Of a stretch of DNA of 64,000 bases, positions 52,336-60,900 are shown in pieces. Location: contig NZ_BOSI01000007.1 in the NCBI RefSeq assembly GCF_018403265.1, positions 1 through 64,000 of the forward strand. Reading direction: 5' to 3'. The DNA comes from Paenibacillus sp. J31TS4. Lineage in GTDB: Bacteria; Bacillota; Bacilli; Paenibacillales; NBRC-103111. The notes under the pieces were generated by a model that was given only the letters and a program-made list of their open reading frames with translations, was not told the origin of the DNA and did not search any database. A program made the position numbers and the translations under genes. The number at the start of each line of letters is the position of its first letter. The first letter of the stretch is position 1.

Positions 52336-52615
52336 GCGGGTCACGCGAGGTAGGCCGCTGGGGCGTATCGCTTGTAGCACGCAGAGATGTGGTGCCGCAG
52401 CAGCTGCGGGAATAAAGGCTGGGCCCCTCGGCGGGTGCCGCCGCCCCTGGCGGGCTGCGAAGGGACCACGCTTCTACGGCAACGCCCCTTGACCGGATGC
52501 CGCTGCCCTGGCGGGGTCGCGAACGGACCGCTCCTCTGCTCGCGGGCCTTCGCCGCCATCTAAGCTGCCGCGATCTCCCGTCCGGCTTTTTGTTCGAGAG
52601 GTGCAGGGAGTGGGA

Positions 52616-52644
52616 TTGACATCCTACCGGAGATGTATTATCTT
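52616..52644 (+). promoter_or_regulatory. Promoter of mhqR
   Basis: TTGACA (52616-52621) and TATCTT (52639-52644) are 17 bases apart; the -35 is perfect and the -10 lies inside the palindrome. Confidence 0.9.
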
Positions 52645-52656
52645 AAATTTAAGATA
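52639..52656. promoter_or_regulatory. MhqR-type palindrome overlapping the -10
   Basis: TATCTTAAATTTAAGATA is a perfect 18-base palindrome. It agrees with the TATCTcgaA-tTcgAGATA pattern of Bacillus MhqR boxes, so MhqR probably represses itself here. Confidence 0.8.
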
Positions 52657-52694
52657 TTTTTCACTGAGGAATCCAAAAAGGAGGGGAAAGAGAC

Positions 52695-53144
52695 ATGCCG
52701 CACAAGATGGACCAGGACCGGGCCGCTTCGCTCAAGCTGTTCGTCGTTCTGTCGAAGGCCTATAAGACGATGAGCGATCTCGCGGTCAAGGATATGAAGC
52801 AGTACGGCTTGTCGCCTTCCGAGTTTATGATCCTCGAGGTTCTTTACACGAAGGGACGGATTCCGCTGCAGCAGATCGGCGAGAAGATACTCGTCACGAG
52901 CGGGAGCGTCACCTACAACATCGACAAGCTGGAGAAGAAGCAGCTGCTGAAGCGGGTTCCGTGCGGAGAGGACCGCCGGGTCATCTTTGCGGAGCTGACC
53001 GCCAAGGGCACCGAGCTGTTCGGCCGGATCTTCCCCGACCACGCAGAGAGTGTCCATCAGGCAGCGGACGGCCTATCGCTCGAGGAGAAGCTTGAGGCTA
53101 TCGAGCTGCTCAAGAAGCTGGGCAAGAGGGCGGGGGGCGGCTAA
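52695..53144 (+). CDS. mhqR: MarR family repressor MhqR-like
   Basis: This 149-residue MarR protein closely resembles Bacillus MhqR (SLKLFVVLSKAYKTMSDL, LSPSEFMILEVLYTKGRIPLQQIGEKILVTSGSVTYNIDKLEKKQLL). The winged helix is at about 40-105. MhqR senses methylhydroquinone and other quinone-type compounds and represses dioxygenase and hydrolase genes. ATG 52695 follows AAGGAGGGG. The protein contains few Cys (one, near position 97), so sensing may differ from Cys-redox MarR proteins. It heads a likely regulon with the next two genes. Confidence 0.92.
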   Translation: MPHKMDQDRAASLKLFVVLSKAYKTMSDLAVKDMKQYGLSPSEFMILEVLYTKGRIPLQQIGEKILVTSGSVTYNIDKLEKKQLLKRVPCGEDRRVIFAELTAKGTELFGRIFPDHAESVHQAADGLSLEEKLEAIELLKKLGKRAGGG

Positions 53145-53205
53145 GTCCTTAGCCAGCGATCCGTCCGGCGTACGGACGATATTCGATCGGATGGTTCACG
53201 CCAGA

Positions 53206-53223
53206 TACTTTGAATTAAAGATA
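53206..53223. promoter_or_regulatory. Second MhqR-type box, upstream of mhqO
   Basis: TACTTTGAATTAAAGATA matches the palindrome at 52639 in 14 of 18 positions. A further half site, AAAGATAC, follows at 53232. It lies between mhqR and mhqO where an internal promoter is expected. Confidence 0.6.
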
Positions 53224-53369
53224 TTAAAGGTAAAGATACTGTCCATCCTTATCCTGAGGCTAAAGGCAGCTTTGTGGCCGGGCTGCACCCAGGGAGAGGG
53301 CCCATCTTTTTCATTCCACGGTTCACTCTGGCCTCGAACCGGCAAACTACTACTATGGAGGCGATAACT

Positions 53370-54320
53370 ATGGCATTACAAACTTCCGGTATCCATCATA
53401 TCACCGCTTTCGCGCGGGATCCCCAGCAGAACGTCGATTTTTATGCAGGGGTGCTCGGACTGCGGCTCGTCAAAAAAACGATCAACTTCGACGCGCCTGA
53501 TGTCTATCACCTGTATTTCGGTGACGAACAGGGAAGTCCCGGCACGATCATCACTTTCTTCCCGTGGCCCGACTCCCGCCGAGGCAAAATCGGCGGAGGC
53601 CAGGTAGGCGTCACGACGTATGTCGTGCCCCCGGGCTCGCTGAGCTTCTGGGAGAAGCGGTTACAATCGTTCGGGATCGAGAACAGCGCGTCCTCCCGGT
53701 TCGGAGAGTCGTACCTGGCTTTCACTGACAACGAGGGGCTGCGCCTCGAGCTGGTCGAGCGGGAGGAAGGTCCCGCCAGCACCTGGTCGTTCGGGGGCGT
53801 ACCCGAGAAGCACGCGATCAAAGGCTTCGGAGGCGCCATCCTGTACAGCGTCGACTCGGCCAGCACGCGCCATACGCTCGAGCATGTTCTGGGCCTCCAG
53901 CCGGAGGGTGAGGAGGAAGGCTACGCCCGGTTCCGGGCCCCAGGCGAGCTCGGCAACGTCATCGACGTTCCGGTCGAAAGCGTCAATTGGGGGGACGGCG
54001 GCGCCGGCACCGTGCACCATATCGCCTGGAGGGCGAAGGATTACGAGCAGCACGAGGCTTGGCGGGGGCACGTCCGGCAGAACGGCTTCCAGCCGACTCC
54101 GGTCATCGACCGCCAATATTTCAACGCCGTCTACTTCCGCGAGGGCGGCGGCATCCTCTTCGAGATCGCGACGGATCCGCCCGGATTCGCAGTCGACGAG
54201 GCGTCCGAGGAGCTCGGCAGCCATCTGATGCTGCCGGACTGGTATGAGCCGAAGCGGGCCCAGATCGAGGCGGGTCTGATGCCGATCCAGGTCAGAGAGC
54301 TGAAGGAGGGAGAGCAATGA
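53370..54320 (+). CDS. mhqO: MhqO/MhqA-type ring-cleaving dioxygenase
   Basis: This 316-residue protein has two glyoxalase/VOC modules. It begins GIHHITAFARDPQQNVDFYAGVLGLRLVKKTINFD, as Bacillus MhqO, MhqA and MhqE do. Metal ligands are His in the first module (HHITAF), His in HHIAWR and Glu near FEIATD. It is thought to cleave quinone or hydroquinone rings in detoxification. I chose ATG 53370, which has GGAGG eight bases upstream; ATG 53355 overlaps the site. Its stop overlaps the start of the hydrolase gene, so the two are coupled. Confidence 0.92.
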   Translation: MALQTSGIHHITAFARDPQQNVDFYAGVLGLRLVKKTINFDAPDVYHLYFGDEQGSPGTIITFFPWPDSRRGKIGGGQVGVTTYVVPPGSLSFWEKRLQSFGIENSASSRFGESYLAFTDNEGLRLELVEREEGPASTWSFGGVPEKHAIKGFGGAILYSVDSASTRHTLEHVLGLQPEGEEEGYARFRAPGELGNVIDVPVESVNWGDGGAGTVHHIAWRAKDYEQHEAWRGHVRQNGFQPTPVIDRQYFNAVYFREGGGILFEIATDPPGFAVDEASEELGSHLMLPDWYEPKRAQIEAGLMPIQVRELKEGEQ

Positions 54321-54931
54321 AGCATCTGTTCGAGAAGGGCACCGATCCCCAGGCTCCGACACTCGTCCTGCTGCACGGCACGGGCGGAACGGAGCGGGAT
54401 CTGCTCCCGCTGGCGGCGATGCTCTCCCCCGGCTCCTCCGTGCTCTCGCTCCGAGGCAGCGTGCTGGAAAACGGCATGCCGCGGTTTTTCCGCCGGCTCG
54501 CCGAGGGAGTCTTCGACGAGGAGGATTTGCTGCTGCGGACCAGGGAGGCCTACGACTTCCTGGATGAAGCGGCGGCGCAGTACGGCGTAGACCGGGCTAA
54601 TTTCGTCGCCGTCGGGTATTCCAACGGGGCGAATCTGGCGGGCAGTCTCCTGTTCCACCATCCCGGCGCGCTCCGGGGAGCGGTGCTTCATCATCCGATG
54701 GTGCCCCGCCGCGGCGTCCAGCTTCCCGACCTGACAGGGACGCCGGTCTTCATCGGCGCCGGGCGGAACGATCCGCTCTGTACGCCGGAGGAGACCGAGG
54801 AGCTGGAGCGCCTCCTGGCGGAGGCCGGCGCAGACGTCTCGGTGCATTGGGAACGAGCCGGCCATCAGCTGACGGCGACCGAGGTGGAGGCAGCATCGGC
54901 ATGGTTCCGGGAGGAGCTTCTTTCCCGGTAA
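54317..54931 (+). CDS. mhqD: MhqD-like alpha/beta hydrolase
   Basis: This 204-residue carboxylesterase/phospholipase-type hydrolase has the nucleophile elbow GYSNGAN, with catalytic Asp in GAGRNDPLC and His in AGHQL, plus the oxyanion LLHGTGG at about 16. It starts with ATGA overlap at 54317-54320 and is cotranscribed with mhqO. In Bacillus, MhqD acts downstream of the dioxygenase on quinone products, as inferred from its regulon. Confidence 0.93.
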   Translation: MKHLFEKGTDPQAPTLVLLHGTGGTERDLLPLAAMLSPGSSVLSLRGSVLENGMPRFFRRLAEGVFDEEDLLLRTREAYDFLDEAAAQYGVDRANFVAVGYSNGANLAGSLLFHHPGALRGAVLHHPMVPRRGVQLPDLTGTPVFIGAGRNDPLCTPEETEELERLLAEAGADVSVHWERAGHQLTATEVEAASAWFREELLSR

Positions 54932-54979
54932 GAGTTTAACTGGCAGTATTTAGACACAGCTGCCAAATGTTTGGCTATT

Positions 54980-55013
54980 AGCCGGCGACCCGATAGGGGA
55001 GCCGGCTTTTTTT
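54980..55013 (+). terminator. Intrinsic terminator after mhqD
   Basis: AGCCGGC (54980-54986) and GCCGGCT (55001-55007) form a stem followed by a run of T residues. Confidence 0.9.
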
Positions 55014-55047
55014 GGTCCAGTTTTATTGAAACGAAAGTCTGGACTTT

Positions 55048-55070
55048 ACAACCTGCCGGTTGTTGTTTTT
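55048..55070 (+). promoter_or_regulatory. Dyad with T-run in the efflux gene leader
   Basis: ACAACC-N4-GGTTGT is followed by TGTTTTT, about 100 bases before the efflux start codon. It could be a small attenuator or a repressor site; the choice is not decidable from sequence. Confidence 0.4.
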
Positions 55071-55165
55071 ACTTAGGAGGGAGGAAAGACCGAAGAGAGA
55101 GCCCGGGCCAGGTCGGAAACCGGATGGACCCGGAGCCAGAGAGAAAAAGGAGAGAAACCCCTGTA

Positions 55166-56371
55166 ATGTCTACTGCAAAAACCCGCAATACGCCGCTTAT
55201 CCTATTGATGATCAACATGTTCATCGCCATGCTCGGCATCGGCCTCATTATCCCGGTGCTGTCCGAATTTCTGGCGGAATTCGGAGCCGGCGGCAAAGCT
55301 GCCGGCAATCTGGTGGCCGCCTTCGGTCTGACGCAATTCCTTTTCTCCCCCATAGGGGGAGAATGGTCCGACAAATACGGACGCAAAATCATGATCGTGT
55401 CGGGACTTGCCCTGTTCTCGATCTCCAACCTGCTCTTCGCGCTTGCTTCCGAGCTGTGGCTCTTGTATCTGTCCCGGCTGATCGGCGGCATCGGCGCCGC
55501 CGCAATGATCCCCGCGATGATGGCTTACGTCGCCGATACGACGACGGAGGAACAGCGGGGCAAGGGCATGGGCCTGCTCGGCGCCGCCATGTCGCTCGGT
55601 TTCGTCATCGGGCCGGGAATCGGCGGGCTGCTTGCCGCGTTCGGGCTGCGGACGCCGTTCTTCGTCTCTGCAGGCTTCGGGCTGCTGGCTATGATCGGTT
55701 CTTTGCTGGTGCTGCCCGAGACGCTGACCAAGGCCAAGATGCGCGAGCACCGCGAAGCGGTCGTGAAGAAAGAAAGCATTTTTCTTCAGTTTGCGCGTTC
55801 GTTCAAGGCGCCGTATTTTATTCTGCTGCTGCTTGTGTTCACGCTGACGTTCGGCCTCGCGAACTTTGAGACGATCTTCCCGCTGTTCGTCGACCGCAAG
55901 TACGGCTTCGATACCGGAGACATCGCCATCCTGATTACGGTGGGTGCGCTGATCGGCACATTCATCCAGGCGGCGCTGATCGATCGTCTGATCCGCCGGT
56001 TCGGCGAGCGGAAGCTCATTAACGCGTCGTTCCTCGTCTCCGCGCTGACGCTTGTTCTTATGCTGCTGTCGGGCAACTTCTGGTACGTGCTCGGCGTCAC
56101 GATTCTATTCTTTACCTTCACGGCGATCATGCGGCCGGCGATCAATACGCTGCTGTCCAAAATGGCCGGGGAGGAGCAGGGCTTCGTGGCCGGGATGAAC
56201 AACGCCTACATGAGCCTCGGTAACATCTGCGGCCCGATGCTGGCCGGCGTCCTGTTCGACCAGCACGCCGATTATCCCTATCTGCTTGCGGCCCTGATTC
56301 TGCTCGGCAGTTTGGCGGTGTCGACTGTCTGGGGCCGGCGCGTCAAAAGCAAATCCGCCCAGGCGGCATAA
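55166..56371 (+). CDS. Bmr/NorA-type multidrug efflux MFS transporter
   Basis: This 401-residue major facilitator has 12 hydrophobic segments. It opens with MINMFIAMLGIGLIIPVLSEF and has motif A GGEWSDKYGRKIMI (about 67-80) and the antiporter motif C GAAMSLGFVIGPGIGG (about 142-157), as in Bacillus Bmr/Blt and staphylococcal NorA. It would export cationic drugs in exchange for protons. I chose ATG 55166, with AAGGAGAG eleven bases upstream; the longer frame from 54971 begins before the mhqD terminator. It follows the quinone-response operon on the same strand but after a terminator. Confidence 0.92.
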   Translation: MSTAKTRNTPLILLMINMFIAMLGIGLIIPVLSEFLAEFGAGGKAAGNLVAAFGLTQFLFSPIGGEWSDKYGRKIMIVSGLALFSISNLLFALASELWLLYLSRLIGGIGAAAMIPAMMAYVADTTTEEQRGKGMGLLGAAMSLGFVIGPGIGGLLAAFGLRTPFFVSAGFGLLAMIGSLLVLPETLTKAKMREHREAVVKKESIFLQFARSFKAPYFILLLLVFTLTFGLANFETIFPLFVDRKYGFDTGDIAILITVGALIGTFIQAALIDRLIRRFGERKLINASFLVSALTLVLMLLSGNFWYVLGVTILFFTFTAIMRPAINTLLSKMAGEEQGFVAGMNNAYMSLGNICGPMLAGVLFDQHADYPYLLAALILLGSLAVSTVWGRRVKSKSAQAA

Positions 56372-56462
56372 CCGCGGACCGGGGATAAGAGGAAGCAAAC
56401 CTCCCCTGTGGTTCCCACCGGCCCAACAGCGAGTGATACAGCGAGACTATTTAAAGGAACAC

Positions 56463-56500
56463 AAAAACAGCCTCCGACGATGCCGTCGGAGGCTGTTTGG
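56463..56500. terminator. Bidirectional terminator between efflux gene and aconitase
   Basis: AAACAGCCTCCGACG (56465-56479) pairs with CGTCGGAGGCTGTTT (56484-56498), with A- and T-runs on both strands. Confidence 0.93.
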
Positions 56501-56524
56501 CTTGCAGGCAAGAAGCGGAGCTTC

Positions 56525-59242
56525 TTACTTGGAGTTGTTCATCATTTGACGCAGGACCGTTTGGAGGATACCGCCGTTGCGGTAGTAGTCCACTTCCACC
56601 ATGCTGTCCAGGCGAACGACGACTTCGAATTCGAAAGTCGACCCGTCGTTACGGGTAGCGACGACCTTCAGCTTCTGGCCCGGCTGTACGCTGTTGTCCA
56701 GACCGAGGATGTCGAAGGTTTCGGTGCCGGAGATGCCGAGCGTCTTCCAGCCGAAGCCTTCCGGGAACTGGAGCGGAAGTACGCCCATGCCCACCAGGTT
56801 GCTGCGGTGAATGCGCTCGTAGCTTTCGGCGATAACGGCTTTGACGCCCAGGAGGAACGTCCCTTTGGCTGCCCAGTCACGGGAGCTGCCGGTGCCGTAT
56901 TCTTTGCCGGCGAGTACGATCAGGTTGGTGTTCTGATCCTGGTAGTTCATCGATGCGTCGTAGATCGACATCACTTCACCGCTTGGCAGGTAAGTCGTCA
57001 CGCCGCCCTCGGTGCCCGGAGCCACGGCGTTGCGGATCCGGATGTTCGCGAACGTGCCGCGCATCATGACTTCATGGTTGCCGCGGCGGGAGCCATAGGA
57101 GTTGAAGTCCTTGCGCTCAACGCCATGCTCGACCAGGTATTTGCCGGCCGGGCTCGACGGCGAGATGTTGCCCGCCGGGGAGATGTGGTCGGTGGTAACG
57201 GAGTCGCCCAGCTGAGCCAGCACCTTGGCGGCATTGATGTCGCCGATGTTGCCGGGTTCCGGAGTCAGGTCCTTGAAGAACGGTGGCTCCTGGATGTAAG
57301 TGGAGCTGTTGTCCCACTCGTACAGCTCGCCTTCGGCGACCGGAAGCTCGTTCCAACGCTTGTTGGCGCGGTAGACGTCCTTGTACTTCTCATGGAACAT
57401 CGCAGGGCTGAGCGTCGCGCGGATCGCTTCTTGGATCTCCTGGTTGCTCGGCCAGATGTCCTTCAGGTATACCGGCTGATTGTCGTTGCCGTAGCCGATC
57501 GGATCCTTGGTCAGGTCGATGTCCACCGTGCCGGCCAGCGCGTAAGCGACGACGAGCGGCGGGGACGCCAGGTAGTTGGCTTTGACTTGAGCGTGGATCC
57601 GGCCCTCGAAGTTCCGGTTGCCGCTCAAGACGGCAGCGACGGTCAGGTCGTTGTCGGCGATCGCTTGGGAAACTTCATCCGGCAGCGGGCCGCTGTTACC
57701 GATACAGGTTGCACAGCCGTAGCCTGCCACGTGGAAGCCAAGCGCTTCGAGCGGCTCGATCAGGTTCGCCTTGGTCAGGTATTCCGTTACGACCAGGGAG
57801 CCCGGAGTCAGGCTGCTCTTCACGTAGCCCGGTTTCGTCAGCCCGAGCTCGACGGCTTTCTTCGCGACGAGACCGGCACCCACCATAACGCTTGGGTTCG
57901 AAGTGTTCGTACACGAAGTGATCGCTGCGATGACGACGGCGCCGTTCTTCATGACGGAGGTGTCGCCGTTCGGGTGGGAAACCTTCACTTCTTCTTCCAG
58001 CTTGTCGTCGCTCAGGCCGTAGCCGCCCTTCTCGACCGGCGTGCGGACTGCCGATTGGAACGCGTCCTTCATGGCGGTCAGCTCGATGCGGTCCTGCGGA
58101 CGTTTCGGACCGGCCAGGCTCGGCACGACGGTCGACAGGTCAAGCTCGAGCGTGTCGGTATATACCGGATCCGGCGATTCGCTTGTGCGGAACATGCCTT
58201 GCGCCTTGTAGTAAGCTTCCACGAGAGCGATCTGGTCTTCGCTGCGGCCAGTCAGTCTCAGATATTTGAGCGTCTCTTCGTCAACCGGGAAGATCCCGAT
58301 CGTTGCGCCGTATTCCGGCGCCATGTTGGCGATCGTCGCACGGTCGGACAGGCCGAGGGAGTCAAGGCCCGGGCCGAAGTACTCGACGAACTTGCCGACG
58401 ACGCCGCGCTTGCGGAGAATCTCGGTAACGGTCAGCGCCAAGTCGGTTGCCGTTGCACCTTCTGCCAGTGTGCCGGTCAGCTTGAAGCCGATGACTTCCG
58501 GTGTGACGAAGTAGAGCGGCTGGCCGAGCATGCCGGCTTCCGCCTCGATACCGCCAACGCCCCAGCCCACAACGCCGAGACCGTTGATCATCGTCGTATG
58601 GGAGTCGGTGCCGACGAGGGAGTCCGGATAAACTTCCAGCTCTCCGCCCATGTCCTTGGTTGCGGCGACCGATGCCAGGAACTCGAGGTTAACCTGGTGA
58701 ACGATCCCCGTATCCGGAGGAACAGCACGGAAGTTGTCGAACGCGGTTTGCGCCCAACGGAGGAATTTGTAACGCTCTTCGTTGCGCTCGAATTCGATCG
58801 CTTCGTTGTAGGCGAGCGCTTCTTTGGTGCCGAAGGCGTCTACCATGACGGAGTGGTCGATAACGAGGTCAACCGGAACGAGCGGGTTGATCTGTTTCGG
58901 GTTGCCGCCTGCGCGCTCTACTGTAGCACGCATGGCTGCGAGGTCGACGACGACCGGTACGCCGGTGAAGTCCTGCAGAACGATCCGCGCGGGAATGAAC
59001 GGGATCTCCTTGTTGTGGTCCGGGTTCTCGGCCCAGCCGGCGATCATCTTAACATGGTCGTTGGTGATCGCTCTGCCGTCGAACTGGCGGACGGCTGCTT
59101 CAAGCAGCACCTTGATGGAGAACGGGAGCTTGGAGATCGAGCCGAAGCCTTTGGCCTCCAGCTTGTTCAGATCGTAGTAGACGAAGTCCTGATTGTTGAC
59201 CGACAAGGTCGATTTCACGGAAAAATGGTCTTGTCTTGCCAT
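56525..59242 (-). CDS. acnA: Aconitate hydratase
   Basis: AcnA/CitB (905 residues) interconverts citrate and isocitrate in the citric acid cycle and in bacilli can also bind RNA when its cluster is lost. The 4Fe-4S cysteines lie in TSCTNTSNP (about residue 440) and [10 protein letters not shown] (about 505-514). The swivel domain (about 700-880) contains [16 protein letters not shown] 59242 follows AAAGGAGG. The gene is monocistronic, with a defined promoter and a repeat-rich start region. Unusually long reverse reading frames over this gene are codon-bias artefacts. Confidence 0.97.
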   Translation of the reverse strand: MARQDHFSVKSTLSVNNQDFVYYDLNKLEAKGFGSISKLPFSIKVLLEAAVRQFDGRAITNDHVKMIAGWAENPDHNKEIPFIPARIVLQDFTGVPVVVDLAAMRATVERAGGNPKQINPLVPVDLVIDHSVMVDAFGTKEALAYNEAIEFERNEERYKFLRWAQTAFDNFRAVPPDTGIVHQVNLEFLASVAATKDMGGELEVYPDSLVGTDSHTTMINGLGVVGWGVGGIEAEAGMLGQPLYFVTPEVIGFKLTGTLAEGATATDLALTVTEILRKRGVVGKFVEYFGPGLDSLGLSDRATIANMAPEYGATIGIFPVDEETLKYLRLTGRSEDQIALVEAYYKAQGMFRTSESPDPVYTDTLELDLSTVVPSLAGPKRPQDRIELTAMKDAFQSAVRTPVEKGGYGLSDDKLEEEVKVSHPNGDTSVMKNGAVVIAAITSCTNTSNPSVMVGAGLVAKKAVELGLTKPGYVKSSLTPGSLVVTEYLTKANLIEPLEALGFHVAGYGCATCIGNSGPLPDEVSQAIADNDLTVAAVLSGNRNFEGRIHAQVKANYLASPPLVVAYALAGTVDIDLTKDPIGYGNDNQPVYLKDIWPSNQEIQEAIRATLSPAMFHEKYKDVYRANKRWNELPVAEGELYEWDNSSTYIQEPPFFKDLTPEPGNIGDINAAKVLAQLGDSVTTDHISPAGNISPSSPAGKYLVEHGVERKDFNSYGSRRGNHEVMMRGTFANIRIRNAVAPGTEGGVTTYLPSGEVMSIYDASMNYQDQNTNLIVLAGKEYGTGSSRDWAAKGTFLLGVKAVIAESYERIHRSNLVGMGVLPLQFPEGFGWKTLGISGTETFDILGLDNSVQPGQKLKVVATRNDGSTFEFEVVVRLDSMVEVDYYRNGGILQTVLRQMMNNSK

Positions 59243-59300
59243 CGTCGCAAATGCCTCCTTTGAATCGGTAATGAAAAATGGCGCAGGGAAAGCTAAGAAT

Positions 59301-59342
59301 CTTTATTGTTTCACCAAGTGAAAACGGATTTCACAAATAAAG
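59301..59342. promoter_or_regulatory. Nested inverted repeats over the aconitase start site
   Basis: Outer arms CTTTATT/AATAAAG enclose TTTCAC, GTGAAA and TTTCAC separated by three and five bases. On the minus strand this covers about +4 to +45. The elements give alternative pairings and resemble neither a standard cre nor the ATAA-N7-TTAT CcpC box exactly. Confidence 0.6.
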
Positions 59343-59352
59343 CTTCTCACTA

Positions 59353-59381
59353 AGTATACAATTTTTCGACGGACGGGTAAA
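59353..59381 (-). promoter_or_regulatory. Promoter of the aconitase gene
   Basis: On the minus strand, TTTACC and TATACT (59358-59353) are 17 bases apart. Confidence 0.82.
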
Positions 59382-59820
59382 CCCTTTTTCGAGGAATATT
59401 TCAGTTACAGTCTGCCCTAAAGGAGCGGCGGTTTTCCTGGCTCCGCGAGGAAATTGTGCGGTCCGGGCCGGGCCGGGCCGGAGCCCCTCCGTCGGGTGCC
59501 TAAGGGTGGAGGAACGCATCAGGGCAGGCTCGAGCGAGGAGTGACGGCCCCGATCCCTTCCAATTGGAGACGACAGGGCGACCTCGGCAGGGGGGCGCCG
59601 GGCCACCGGGCCGCGGGCGAGGTCGCCGCGGGAAGGCGCTGTGCCTATGCCGGGAGGGGACCGAATCGAACATGAAACGACGGCAGGGTTCATATAGTGA
59701 AAGAAACCAGAAGAGCGGCGCCGCTGTGCGGAAGCCGGAGCCGTCGCTCCGCTTCCGTCTGCGGGGGAAGAGTGGAAAGCGAAGAAGCGGCAACCGCCGC
59801 ACGGCAGGGAGGGCAGCCCA
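59382..59820. other. Gene-free spacer between acnA and the amidase gene
   Basis: No reliable gene is seen in these 439 bases, which are GC-rich. Three GGGCC units stand at 59465-59479. The promoter of the amidase gene was not located. Confidence 0.5.
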
Positions 59821-60840
59821 TTGAGCTGGAAATCCGTCATATACCGGTATGCGGACGAGCGGAGCCGGATGGAGATCGACTACCGGCTGGACCGTCTGGC
59901 GGCCGTAGTGAGAGACGACCAATATTTGGATCGGCTGGCGGGTCAACTGGAGAGACTCCGGGCCGTTCGGCTCGAGAGAGGCTGGCGGGCGATTCGCCAC
60001 GAAATCCGCGTGCGCGTGAAGGAAAGCGGGGACGGGGTGAGGACGGACGAAGCGGCCGTGCAGCTGGAGCTGCATCACCGGTTCCGCTATGAGAGCCGGT
60101 CTCGGGAACAGCTGGAGGAGTGGATCGAGCACGAGCGTGTCGTACTGGCCAAGGCGCCGGGCGGCTGGTATATCGACCGGATCGAGCAGCCCGAGGCAGC
60201 GCCCGTTTGGCCGGACGTGGTCATAGAGGAAGGACCGGGACTGATCCGCCAGCAGGGAGAAGGAGTGCGCGCCGCGCAGGCCCGCCGCCCTCTCCTGAGC
60301 CGAGATGTCTTCGGACAGGAGGAACTGCGGGCGGGGACCCACTATAACCGCACCCAAGTGGCGGCTTATGCCGACGCGCACTGGAACGATCCGAATCCGG
60401 CGTTCCTGCATTTTGAGGTGGACTGCACGAATTACGTGTCGCAGTGCGTCTTTGCAGGGGGAGCGCCGATGAATTATACTGGTAGGAGGGAAAGAGGCTG
60501 GTGGTACCGCGGACGGAGCGGCGCCCAGGAGCTGTGGAGCTTCAGCTGGGCGGTCGCGAACGGGCTGACGCAATACCTCGCCTCAAGCCGGAGCGGGCTG
60601 CAGGCGGAATCGGTCAAGTCCGCCCGCCAGCTGACGATCGGGGACGTCATCTGCTACGACTGGGACGGAACCGGACGCTTCGGTCACACGACGATTGTCA
60701 CCGCCATCTCGGCGGATGGCTATCCTCTTGTGAACGCGCATACGAACAACAGCCGGCATCGTTATTGGGATTACCGGGACTCCTACGCTTGGACCGAACG
60801 GACGGTGTACCGTTTTTATCATATTCTCGACCGGCTCTGA
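59821..60840 (+). CDS. Putative amidase-domain protein (Amidase_6)
   Basis: This 339-residue protein has a C-terminal putative amidase domain (PF12671-type, about 175-335): YNRTQVAAYADAHWNDPNPAFLHFEVDCTNYVSQCVFAGG with a probable catalytic Cys in DCTNYVSQ, then GHTTIVTAI with the His. The first 170 residues form a charged helical/beta region with no signal peptide. The family is common in spore formers and may act on peptidoglycan or amide bonds. TTG 59821 follows GGGAGG by eight bases. It stands 60 bases before ddl. Confidence 0.88.
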   Translation: MSWKSVIYRYADERSRMEIDYRLDRLAAVVRDDQYLDRLAGQLERLRAVRLERGWRAIRHEIRVRVKESGDGVRTDEAAVQLELHHRFRYESRSREQLEEWIEHERVVLAKAPGGWYIDRIEQPEAAPVWPDVVIEEGPGLIRQQGEGVRAAQARRPLLSRDVFGQEELRAGTHYNRTQVAAYADAHWNDPNPAFLHFEVDCTNYVSQCVFAGGAPMNYTGRRERGWWYRGRSGAQELWSFSWAVANGLTQYLASSRSGLQAESVKSARQLTIGDVICYDWDGTGRFGHTTIVTAISADGYPLVNAHTNNSRHRYWDYRDSYAWTERTVYRFYHILDRL

Positions 60841-60900
60841 CGAAAGGCGCCTAGACAGGAGCTCGTCGCTTCCTTATCCATCATCCTATCGGAGGTTATT

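Larger units (their letters stand above)
52336..52694. other. Gene-free spacer before mhqR
   Basis: No gene is seen. The first 260 bases are GC-rich with GGCGGG-type short repeats. The last 80 hold the mhqR promoter and palindrome. Confidence 0.6.

Noticed and set aside
56408-59263. 951-residue open frame on the plus strand opposite aconitase
   Set aside because: It is antisense to a complete, well-matched aconitase; its composition (Val/Asp/Arg-rich, no domain) is that of a high-G+C shadow frame.
59564-59824. 86-residue Arg/Gly-rich frame before the amidase gene
   Set aside because: No ribosome site, low-complexity Arg content, and it ends at the amidase start region.
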